Assembly: GCA_965248605.1 (NCBI GenBank)
Contig: CBDFJV010000006.1
Coordinates: 744,001-808,000, forward strand
Direction of reading: 5' to 3'
DNA length: 64,000 nucleotides
DNA from: CAUZJF01 sp965248605
GTDB taxonomy: Bacteria > Chloroflexota > Dehalococcoidia > Lucifugimonadales > CAUZJF01
The notes under the pieces were generated by a model. The model searched no databases. It was not told the origin of the DNA and worked only from the letters and a program-made list of their open reading frames with translations. The position numbers were made by a program, and so were the translations under genes. Shown here piece by piece: positions 56,810-64,000 of this stretch; within the stretch, counting starts at the first letter, position 1, and every line of letters starts with the position of its first letter.

Positions 56810-56945
56810 TAGGCTCTTCTCAAAGTCCCGGAATTTCCACGCACTTCGCCATGCTGAGGCGCCGCGAAGCATCCGGGGGTTGGGAGGGACCTCTACCCCA
56901 GCCCCTTCGGCCCAAAGAGGCCTCAGGGTGACAATGAAAAGACCC
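56810..56945. repeat. Dispersed repeat with AGGCTCTTCTC/GAAAAGACC ends, copy A
   Basis: About 136 bp resembling 57303-57431 along its length (shared AAGTCCCGGAATT, ATGCTGAGG/GTGCTGAGG, GCGAAGCAT, GGGAGGGACC, CTTCGGCCCAA, CTCAGGGTGACAATGAAA). The ends are roughly inverted. There is no coding capacity. Confidence 0.7.
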
Positions 56946-57175
56946 CACCCAGCGGGGGCCGCCGGAGGATTTCCTGCAAAGTGTGGAATTCTGTGCAATT
57001 CCGTTGAATCGCACCTAGGGCAGGCAATGCCTGGATAGAGGCAATTCCACAAACAATTCCACAAAACGATTCTACTAAAACGGGTCCACAAAAACGATTC
57101 CAAAAAACGAGTCAGTCCGTAGAGATATACTAGCACATTCGTTCGGCAGATTCAACACTCATGCGTCTCCACCTA

Positions 57176-57300
57176 GTAGACCGAAATCTTTGAAATGAGG
57201 GGTAGCCGAGATTGGCGTGCTACGACGACAGGGCGGGTTTCAAACCCGCCCCTACCAAGCCGTAACCTCAGAACCCTTCAATACTAGGATGTTGGGCCAC
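57176..57300. mobile_element. 125-bp MITE, copy 2
   Basis: Differs from 17168-17292 at one position near the right end. It is flanked by TA at 57174-57175 and 57301-57302, between the two copies of the other dispersed repeat. The ends are as in the IS630-type element, and the internal palindrome GGGCGGGTTT/AAACCCGCCC is kept. Confidence 0.9.
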
Positions 57301-57302
57301 TA

Positions 57303-57431
57303 GGGTCTTTTCGAAGTCCCGGAATTCACGCACTTCGTTGTGCTGAGGCCCCGCGAAGCATCTGGGTGGGGGAGGGACCCTTGCCCCAGACCTTCGGCCC
57401 AAGAGACCTCAGGGTGACAATGAAAGACCCT
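57303..57431. repeat. Dispersed repeat with AGGGTCTTTTC/GAAAGACCC ends, copy B
   Basis: About 129 bp, second copy of the repeat at 56810-56945, starting AGGGTCTTTTCGAAG and ending ATGAAAGACCCT, so its ends form an imperfect inverted repeat of about 11 bp. It lies directly against MITE copy 2. Confidence 0.7.
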
Positions 57432-57535
57432 AATTGTGGATGGTATATAATCGCGCCGCCCACAACATGATCTCTGGTACGCCTCACTTTTCACGTTTCA
57501 CGTTTTTCACGTCCTAGTCCATTAGTACACACCGT

Positions 57536-58705
57536 ATGAAAGTCGTCATAGCTCCTCAAGCATTCAAAGGAAGCATCTCGGCCCTCGAGGTCGCCCGCGC
57601 TATGAGTGAGGGCGTTGGTCGTGTCGTTGGCGACGCGGAAACGGTGCTGGTGCCGGTCGCCGACGGCGGCGATGGGACCCTCGAGACGCTCGTCGAGGCC
57701 ACGGACGGCCAGCTACGCGCCTCCGAGGTGACGGGCCCGCTCGGCGAAAAGGTCACGGCCGAGTGGGGAGCACTCGGTGACGGCAACACCGCTGTCATAG
57801 AGATGGCGCGGACCTCAGGGCTGGCGCTCGTCCCGTTGGACCGGCGTGACCCTCGTCGAGCGACGACGTACGGGCTTGGCGAGGCCATTAGGGACGCCCT
57901 CGACGCGGGCTACCGGAGCTTTATCGTGGGAATCGGAGGCAGTGCGACCAACGACGCCGGCGCGGGAATGGCCCAGGCACTGGGGGCCCGCCTGTACGAT
58001 GCCAAGGGAGACGACTTGCCGGTCGGTGGCGCGGCGCTGGCCGACCTGGACCGGATCGAAATGTCCGCTCTGGACCCACGGGCCCGAGAGTCGAGCTTTG
58101 CCGTCGCCTGCGACGTGAGCAACCCGCTCTGCGGTCCTGAGGGCGCGTCGGCCGTGTACGGACCCCAGAAAGGGGCGACCCCCGAGATCGTGCACGAGCT
58201 CGATGCGGCCCTCGCCCATTTCGCCGACGTCGTCGAGCGCGATGTCGGTGTCGAGATCAAAGACGTATCAGGAGCCGGCGCGGCAGGCGGGCTAGGCGGC
58301 GGAATGATCGCTTTCTTGAAGGGTAGTCTGCGAGCCGGAGTCGACATTGTGCTCGATGCTGTCGGCCTCGACGACCAACTAGAAGGGGCGGACCTCGTGA
58401 TTACCGGGGAAGGTCAGCTCGACTTCCAGACGGTCTACAACAAGGCCCCCGTCGGCGTCGCCAGACTCGCGAAAAGACGTGGCATTCCGGTCGTCGCTAT
58501 TTCTGGCTCGCTGGGCAAGGGCTTTACGGACGTCCACGAGCATGGCATCGACGCCGTCGCGGCCATCACAACGGCCCCCATGACCCTCGATGAAGCGACC
58601 GAGCGCGCCGCCGAGCTCGCCGCGTCGGCCACCGAACAAGCGTTGCGGTTCATGCAGGTCGGAAGCAAGGTATTCCTACCTCCTCCCCCCTTAGGGGAGG
58701 ACTGA
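57536..58705 (+). CDS. Glycerate kinase, class I (GlxK/GarK type)
   Basis: 389 residues. 'APQAFKGSISALEVARAMSE' (usually 'SFKGSLSA') at the N-terminus, 'VPVADGGDGTLETLVEATDG', 'GIGGSATNDAGAGMAQALGA', 'GAGAAGGLGGGMIAFL' and 'VITGEGQLDFQT' are the diagnostic blocks. It phosphorylates D-glycerate to 2-phosphoglycerate, linking glyoxylate or sugar-acid breakdown to glycolysis. ATG 57536. The MazG-like gene follows after 18 bp. Confidence 0.93.
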   Translation: MKVVIAPQAFKGSISALEVARAMSEGVGRVVGDAETVLVPVADGGDGTLETLVEATDGQLRASEVTGPLGEKVTAEWGALGDGNTAVIEMARTSGLALVPLDRRDPRRATTYGLGEAIRDALDAGYRSFIVGIGGSATNDAGAGMAQALGARLYDAKGDDLPVGGAALADLDRIEMSALDPRARESSFAVACDVSNPLCGPEGASAVYGPQKGATPEIVHELDAALAHFADVVERDVGVEIKDVSGAGAAGGLGGGMIAFLKGSLRAGVDIVLDAVGLDDQLEGADLVITGEGQLDFQTVYNKAPVGVARLAKRRGIPVVAISGSLGKGFTDVHEHGIDAVAAITTAPMTLDEATERAAELAASATEQALRFMQVGSKVFLPPPPLGED

Positions 58706-58723
58706 GGAGGGGGCGGACACGCT

Positions 58724-59077
58724 GTGCAGACCAACGATCAAGGAATCAAAAACCTGGTAGCCGACCTTGCGGAGTCGGTCGAGGCGTTTCACCAGCGGTT
58801 CGGCCAAGTCGGCCCGGCCACCGCCAAGGAGCTGCTAAGCCGCATACCGATCCAGGACGAGGAAGTCCGAGAGCTTCACCAGGCGGTCTTGCACGAGACT
58901 CCCGACCGTGTCGCCAGCGAGGCCGCCGACGTGCTCTTCGTCGCCATCGGCACGCTGTTGCGTCTCGACCCCGACCTGGTCGCTGCGGCCGTGCGCGAGG
59001 TCATCACGAAAAACGACGCGAAGACCCACGCTACTCACCACGCCAACTCGGCCGGCAAGTTGGTCCGCCGGGAGTAG
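58724..59077 (+). CDS. MazG-like nucleotide pyrophosphohydrolase-fold protein
   Basis: 117 residues, all helical. 'DEEVRELHQAVLHE' and 'SEAADVLFVAIGTLLRL' give the E-x-x-E...E-x-x-D metal-binding arrangement of all-alpha NTP pyrophosphatases (MazG, HisE, dCTPase), and 'ITKNDAK' follows as the usual K-N-x-x-K-like end. The start is GTG 58724 after GGAGGGGGCGG. It probably forms an operon with the glycerate kinase. The substrate is unknown and family assignment is by motif only. Confidence 0.7.
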   Translation: MQTNDQGIKNLVADLAESVEAFHQRFGQVGPATAKELLSRIPIQDEEVRELHQAVLHETPDRVASEAADVLFVAIGTLLRLDPDLVAAAVREVITKNDAKTHATHHANSAGKLVRRE

Positions 59078-59136
59078 ACCACTCGGGTCTTCCGAAAAAC
59101 ACGGTGTGACCCTGAATTGCCCAGGACGTAGTTGAA

Positions 59137-60595
59137 CTAGAGGCTCGGGTCCAGCACGCGTCCCATGAAAAGAATGGTACCAGTTTCGATATCTCGGATC
59201 AGGAAGACGAACGGGCGATCAACCTTGACCTCAATCCGCTCCCTCACCGGCTCCACCGAGGTGACCGCCATCATCACCGCAGTAGCGGCTGCGGCCTCTG
59301 TTCCCTCCTCGTCTACCGAGACGAACGCCTTATGTACGACTTCCTTGATGAATAGCGGCTCCTTCTCATTCATGCCGGAGAAGTCGGCGAGGCCCTCGGC
59401 GAAGGCGATAGGCATTCCCATGTCAGCCAACGTCTTGGCCAGGCTGAAGTCGGACTCAAACTCGAACTTCGGCATCGTTAGCGCAACGTAGAACCTGTAA
59501 GCCAACGCGTCGGTGACTGCAAGCAAGACATCCGCGTCCAGAGACGCCTCGAATTCCTCGAAACGGCCGGAATCTGGGAGCAAGACCACCATCGACAGCT
59601 CTCGCCCATCGTACGGCAGCTCCACGGCCTGATATCCGTCACCCTCCGCGTAGCCGAAGGCGTTAGTTTGCCGGCTCATCATCGGCGCCCGGACCTCACC
59701 GCCATCGAGTAGATGGAAGGGATGGTCTACAGTGCCCTCGGGAAAGGGGTTGATCCAAGCGGCGTTGAAGTAGATCGCGTTGGTGAGAACGAGTCGGGTG
59801 AGATCGTTGATCAATCCTTTTGGGATCAGGTCCTTGATCCGGCCCTCGGTCTCATTCTCTACCCAGTCGTTGATGATGACGCGGGACTCCTCCGGTTGGC
59901 TCACGTAGTCGACCAATCTCATCCCAGCTCCGTAGTTCTCGGCCAGCGCGTCCAGGAATTCGTCCAGGAACTCGAAGCCCTCCTGGCCCCAGATCGCGTT
60001 AGCGATATTCAACCGGAAGCTCTTGTCGTCCTTACCAGCCACACCCTCACCGCGGCTAGCTAACTCGAGGTCGAGCTGGTTAAAGGCTGGGTGCAGGCTT
60101 TTCTGCGAAAGAACGAAGTTGAGGGTGCTCGCCATCTGGCTTTCAGTCTCGCCTCGGGCTCCAGCGTAGGTCATCGCCAAAGCGAGGGAGATGCTATAGG
60201 GAGAGTAGAACAGGTTCCCTGGCTCCTCTCTGAGCGCCTGATAAAGGTCGAAGGCAAAGTCGCGGTTTCCGGCAACCAAGTCCGCCGCGTCGGGCGCCGA
60301 CACTTCGGGCGAGACAGATCGCAGTTTGGAAGACGACTGTGTGCCGGTTGAGGGTATCGGCGTAGGAGCGGGATCCTCGACTTCGAGACCTTGGCGTTGC
60401 GGTGGGCTCTTCGACCCGAGCCTTTGGCGTAGCAGTGGGGTCTTCGACCCGAACCTCTGGCGTAACGGTGGGGTCCTCAACCCGAGTCTCTGGCGTAACA
60501 GTGGAAGCACCTGGAGCCAGTGCGACCTCCTCGCCGCAGGCCAGGGCGGCCGCTAGCACCACGATTACCAGAGTTCCGAGTAATATCTTCTTCAC
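59137..60595 (-). pseudogene. Serpin lipoprotein with frameshift
   Basis: The C-terminal ~380 residues are a serpin: 'NRDFAFDLYQALREEPGNLF' then 'YSPYSISLAL', 'LVLTNAIYFNAAWINPFPEG', 'KAFVSVDEEGTEAAAATAVM' (hinge of the reactive loop), and 'VDRPFVFLIRDIETGTILFM' then 'GRV'. The Ala-rich hinge suggests an inhibitory protease inhibitor. The N-terminus is in another frame: GTG 60595 gives 'KKILLGTLVIVVLAAALACG', a lipoprotein signal, then repeats of 'TPxxRVEDPT'. The frames meet near 60375-60390, and the span of 3n+1 bases means one extra (or two missing) base. As read, the signal is cut off from the inhibitor. Confidence 0.8.
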
Positions 60596-60851
60596 GACGG
60601 ATGCCCCTCTCTTGGCCTTCACAGAAAGTGGGTCGCCGCGGCCCACATCGAGATAGAGACGAACCAACGGGCAAAAAGGTTCCCACTTATAAATCCGCGC
60701 ACCAAAGGGTGTCTTTTCGCGGCAGGGCGCGAACGCTCGTTTCGTTGACGACTACTGAAATGGAGAGCTAGCAAAAAGAGTTGGCATTTTCGCCTTCCCG
60801 ACCCACGCTCCAGAGGGCGCCGGTCACAACCAGCACGAGATTTAGTTACGA

Positions 60852-60881
60852 AAAGAAAAAGCCCCCGGCGACCGGGGGCTT
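60852..60881 (-). terminator. Rho-independent terminator of groEL
   Basis: On the minus strand AGCCCCCGG-TCG-CCGGGGGCT forms a 9-bp GC-rich stem with a 3-base loop, followed by TTTTCTTTTC. It lies 20-50 bp after the groEL stop (60901). A strong classical terminator. Confidence 0.92.
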
Positions 60882-60900
60882 TCTTCGTTGGTTGGTTCCG

Positions 60901-62517
60901 TTACATGTCCATTGGGGGAGCGCCGGGATCGGGCGGCAACGCGCTCTTCTCGATGATCTCAGTCATCATCGACTCGGTCGTCAGAGCCATCGTCGCGACG
61001 CTCGCCGCGTTCTCGATAGCCAGGCGCGTGACTTTGGTGGGGTCGATGATTCCGCGCTCCAGGAGGTTCGTGAACTCGCCTGCCTCAGCATCGTAGCCCC
61101 AGTCTCCTTCGGCTTTGACGCTGCCCGCGAGGGTCACGTCACCAGACGTGCCCGCGTTCTCGGAGATCAGCTTGAGGGGCCTTTCCAGAGCACGCTTCAG
61201 AATAGCGACGCCGGTCTTCTCGTCGCCTGAGACTTCCATCGAATCGAGTACCGAGCCTGCCCGCAGTAGCGCCAGGCCACCTCCGGGGACGATCCCTTCT
61301 TCCAAGGCCGCCCGTGTCGCGGATAACGCGTCTTCGACCCGGCCCTTTTTCTCTTTTAGCTCCACCTCGGTAGACGCGCCGACCTTCAGTATGGCCACTC
61401 CACCAGATAGCTTTGCCGCCCGCTCTTCCAGTTTCTCGCGGTCGTAGTCGGACGTGGTCTCTTCGGCCTGGGCCTTGATCTGGGCGATTCTTCCCTTGAT
61501 TGCGTCGTCGGAGCCTCCGCCGCCTACGAAGGTCGTGTCTTCCTTGTTGGCGACCACCCGACGGGCCTGCCCCAAATCGGCCTGAGTTACCGAGTCGAGC
61601 TTGCGTCCGGTCTCCTCGCTGATCACCTGCGCACCGGTCAGAACGGCCATGTCTTCGAGCAGGGCCCTCCGTCTGTCGCCGAACCCCGGCGCCTTGACGG
61701 CGAGGACGTTCATCGTGCCTCGCATCTTGTTGACTACCAACGTCGCCAGCGCCTCGCCTTCGATGTCTTCCGCGATGATAACGAGGTCCTTCCCAATCTG
61801 GAGTACTTTTTCGATAGCCGGAAGGAAGTCGCTCATCGCAGAGATCTTCTTGTCAGTGATCAGAATGTGGGGATTCTCGATGTCGGCTTCCATTCGGTCC
61901 TGATTAGTCACCAGGTATGGGGAGATGTAGCCGCGGTCGATCTCCATCCCCTCCACGAACTCCTGCTCGTATCCGATTCCTCTGGACTCCTCGACCGTGA
62001 TGACGCCGTCTTTGCCGACCTTTTCGATGATCTCCGCTATCTGCCCGCCCATGTCGTCGTCGTGGGCCGAGAGCGACGCGATCTGCGTGATCTGTCCCTG
62101 ACCGGCTACGGGTGTCGACAGCTTCCGGATAGACTCTTTGAGGGCGATCACCCCTTTGTCTATGCCGCGCTTCAGAGCCATCGGGTCCGCACCGGCCGCG
62201 ACGTTCTTGAAGCCCTCTCGAATGATCGCCTGAGCGAGTACCGTGGCTGTGGTCGTGCCGTCGCCGGCGGTGTCGTTGGTTTTGCTGGCAGCCTCTTTGA
62301 GAAGCTGAGCCCCCATGTTCTCGAAGGGGTCTTCCAGCGAGATCTCCTTGGCAATGGTAACGCCGTCGCTGCATACCTTCGGCGGACCGAAGTCGTCGTC
62401 GAGGACGACGTTGCGGCCGAGGGGACCGAGCGTGATGCCCACGGTGTTGGCCATGATATCGACGCCCCGCATCAACGCGGCCCGCGCTTCGTCCTTATGG
62501 GTTAGCTTTTTCGCCAT
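60901..62517 (-). CDS. groEL: Chaperonin GroEL (Hsp60)
   Basis: 538 residues. ATP-dependent folding chamber subunit. 'TLGPLGRNVVLDDDFGPPKV', 'NDTAGDGTTTATVLAQAI' (ATP site with catalytic Asp), 'AVKAPGFGDRRRALLEDMAV' and 'GIVPGGGLALLR' are present. The C-terminus ends 'PPDPGAPPMDM', not with the usual GGM repeats of many bacteria. groES is not adjacent on either side, so the co-chaperonin is encoded elsewhere. It is controlled by a CIRCE operator at 62554-62580 and ended by a strong terminator; GAGGAG precedes the ATG. Confidence 0.97.
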   Translation of the reverse strand: MAKKLTHKDEARAALMRGVDIMANTVGITLGPLGRNVVLDDDFGPPKVCSDGVTIAKEISLEDPFENMGAQLLKEAASKTNDTAGDGTTTATVLAQAIIREGFKNVAAGADPMALKRGIDKGVIALKESIRKLSTPVAGQGQITQIASLSAHDDDMGGQIAEIIEKVGKDGVITVEESRGIGYEQEFVEGMEIDRGYISPYLVTNQDRMEADIENPHILITDKKISAMSDFLPAIEKVLQIGKDLVIIAEDIEGEALATLVVNKMRGTMNVLAVKAPGFGDRRRALLEDMAVLTGAQVISEETGRKLDSVTQADLGQARRVVANKEDTTFVGGGGSDDAIKGRIAQIKAQAEETTSDYDREKLEERAAKLSGGVAILKVGASTEVELKEKKGRVEDALSATRAALEEGIVPGGGLALLRAGSVLDSMEVSGDEKTGVAILKRALERPLKLISENAGTSGDVTLAGSVKAEGDWGYDAEAGEFTNLLERGIIDPTKVTRLAIENAASVATMALTTESMMTEIIEKSALPPDPGAPPMDM

Positions 62518-62553
62518 CGTGTACTCCTCGTTAGTCGTCGTGAGCGGCTGAGG

Positions 62554-62580
62554 TTAGCAGTCTCGCTGTGAGATTGCTAA
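62554..62580 (-). promoter_or_regulatory. CIRCE operator (HrcA site) before groEL
   Basis: TTAGCAATC-N9-GACTGCTAA on the coding strand matches the CIRCE consensus TTAGCACTC-N9-GAGTGCTAA at 16 of 18 arm positions, with the exact 9-base spacer. It lies 37 bp before the groEL start. HrcA repression released by heat is the expected control. Confidence 0.93.
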
Positions 62581-62678
62581 CCAATTGTACGGAGGCGGGA
62601 ACTCATCGTCAACAAATGCGAGCGTAAGAGTGTACAGGCAGTCGCACACCTTCATCAGGTACGAGACTTACGGGTCTG

Positions 62679-64000
62679 TTAGTTCCCTCGCGAGGCTGGA
62701 AGGTCAAGCGCCGGGTTGCGCTGGAAGAAGTCGAATGGCCTCAGTTCGAATTCGCTCCATTCCGTCGAAAGTACCGGCCAATCTTCCGCCCGCACCACGT
62801 GGCGAAGCCCGAGCGTGTACCAGAGCACAAGGTCTGTATTCTCGATGGCGCGATCAGCGCTAGTCCAGGCAGGAAGGCCATCCCCGCCCTTGCTCTGGTT
62901 GGGGTAAGTCCCGGCCGCATATCGCTCCCGTGGCTCGTATGGAGTCACCCAAAGGTGATAGGCCGTGTAGCCGGCGCGCCGCTGCGGAAAGTCGTCCGGA
63001 CTCAGCAGAGTGGCTACGTTTGTCTTGGGCTCTAGTTGGTAGCTGGGCGGGTATCCGAGCGGCCCGATGACTTCGGGATTGACAACCCGCCACAGTCCAT
63101 CATCGATTTGCAGTTTCGCTGCTTCTTCGTTAGACACCGTCTGCGACTCGACGACCCAGACGCTCTTCCTGGGACTGTCCTCGCCTAATCGTTTGGGCGT
63201 CAAGCGCTCGAAGACGAAGCTGTTCCGTGGCCCATCCACATCCAGGTCGATACGGAATGAGAAGAAGTGGTCATGGTTGATCGCTACCGTATGCTCTGCG
63301 ACCCTACGCCCATACGCCGCGTCACGACCGTCTTTGTCGCCAGTGGCGGTGCGGCTGCTGACCGCCTTGACCTGGGGAACGCCGGTCGCGCCAACCGCGA
63401 CCTTAATGGTTCCATCCTGGCGAAACACCCAGTCGAAGATATAGTCATAGTTCCCGATCGCAGAGATGCTACGCAGTACGAGATCTGTCTGTCTGCGGAC
63501 TTCGTTCTGTCCGTTTACGGCTTCATAGTGCCGCCAGGCGATATCCCCGGCGTAGCGTTCGAACAGACAGGCGGCGTTACTTTGGGTATAGGGCTCACCC
63601 ATATCGTCGCTGAACACCGCGTTGAAGAACAGGGCATTGGTCGGGCAGTCCAAGCCCCGTTGCAACGGTACGGCAAGCCTGCCAACACCGTTCTCACCAC
63701 CATCTAGATAGGTCCTGAAATACCACCCGACGTCAGGGTCCATGTATGGGATGAATATCTCGGACAACGACCCTTGGTAGAGGACTGAGCGCATGTCACC
63801 ATCGTCGTCATAACGGACCAATGAAACCACAGGACCGAGACGGGGATCGATGCGGAAATGGAATTGCCACCTTTGCCAGCTAACTACCTGATCGTCAACC
63901 CTGAAGCTGGGTCCCTGTGGCTGGACGATCGAGATCGGGTTAGGCGGTTCTCGCAGACCGCCGACCGAGTCCTCATCTAGATCTACTGGGCCGTCGGGGA
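62679..64000 (-). CDS. Copper amine oxidase, C-terminal part (5' end beyond window)
   Basis: The frame is open from 62679 to the right edge, at least 440 residues. The catalytic domain is recognisable: 'VVSWQRWQFHFRIDPRLGPV', 'SEIFIPYMDPDVGWYFRTYL' followed by 'DGGENGVGRL', 'AIGNYDYIFDWVF' with the Tyr that becomes topaquinone (N-Y-D/E), 'HDHFFSFRID' with two copper His, and 'LRHVVRAEDWPVLSTEW' with the third copper His. It oxidises primary amines to aldehydes, releasing H2O2 and ammonia. The N-terminus, and so any export signal, is outside the window. Confidence 0.93.
   Translation of the reverse strand, partial: PDGPVDLDEDSVGGLREPPNPISIVQPQGPSFRVDDQVVSWQRWQFHFRIDPRLGPVVSLVRYDDDGDMRSVLYQGSLSEIFIPYMDPDVGWYFRTYLDGGENGVGRLAVPLQRGLDCPTNALFFNAVFSDDMGEPYTQSNAACLFERYAGDIAWRHYEAVNGQNEVRRQTDLVLRSISAIGNYDYIFDWVFRQDGTIKVAVGATGVPQVKAVSSRTATGDKDGRDAAYGRRVAEHTVAINHDHFFSFRIDLDVDGPRNSFVFERLTPKRLGEDSPRKSVWVVESQTVSNEEAAKLQIDDGLWRVVNPEVIGPLGYPPSYQLEPKTNVATLLSPDDFPQRRAGYTAYHLWVTPYEPRERYAAGTYPNQSKGGDGLPAWTSADRAIENTDLVLWYTLGLRHVVRAEDWPVLSTEWSEFELRPFDFFQRNPALDLPASRGN

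Overview
The window looks like a chromosomal piece of an uncultured Chloroflexota bacterium (Dehalococcoidia or SAR202-like). This is an inference from content: paired DUF1800/DUF1501 proteins, many soluble NHL propellers, surface proteins with Pro/Thr linkers and C-terminal anchors, and a succinate dehydrogenase with a CCG-domain subunit. The DNA is GC-rich and GTG/TTG starts are frequent. No phage, CRISPR array or rRNA was seen.

Layout. 1-2.9 kb: a glycoside-hydrolase-like gene split by an IS1380-family element with a 5-bp target duplication. 3.4-9.5 kb: two secreted RCC1-repeat proteins with 14 blades each, the second frameshifted. 10.1-12.8 kb: an SDR dehydrogenase and a TIM-barrel protein. 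12.85-13.7 kb: an ArsC/Spx-like redox gene whose first active-site residue is an in-frame TGA followed by a SECIS-like hairpin (candidate selenoprotein), a tRNA-like sequence and a GIY-YIG nuclease. 13.8-18.9 kb: a second IS1380 copy and a wrecked two-component locus: the response regulator is cut just before its phospho-acceptor, and the hybrid kinase is split by a 125-bp MITE and a one-base deletion. 19.3-28.8 kb: a DUF1800 / NHL / NHL / NHL-lipoprotein / DUF1800 / DUF1501 / NHL locus with a toxin-antitoxin pair in its middle. 28.9-32.8 kb: a repeat-built membrane protein, a peroxiredoxin, and an IS630-type element sitting in codon 6 of a methyltransferase gene.

32.9-64 kb is mostly housekeeping: a barrel-like hypothetical plus GNAT pair, a frameshifted beta-helix surface protein, sdhA-sdhB-sdhE, VapBC, an AAC(3)-like acetyltransferase, mutM, a def-cca-secD-secF run, mutL, a threonine dehydratase-like gene, pyrD, two M20 amidohydrolases, glycerate kinase, a MazG-like gene, a frameshifted serpin lipoprotein, groEL with a CIRCE operator and a terminator, and a copper amine oxidase running off the right edge.

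A recurring theme is gene disruption that can be undone on paper: removing each insertion (IS1380 copy 1, the MITE, IS630) with one target copy restores an exact reading frame, so these insertions look recent. The MITE shares its ends with the IS630-type element, which is the likely source of its mobility.
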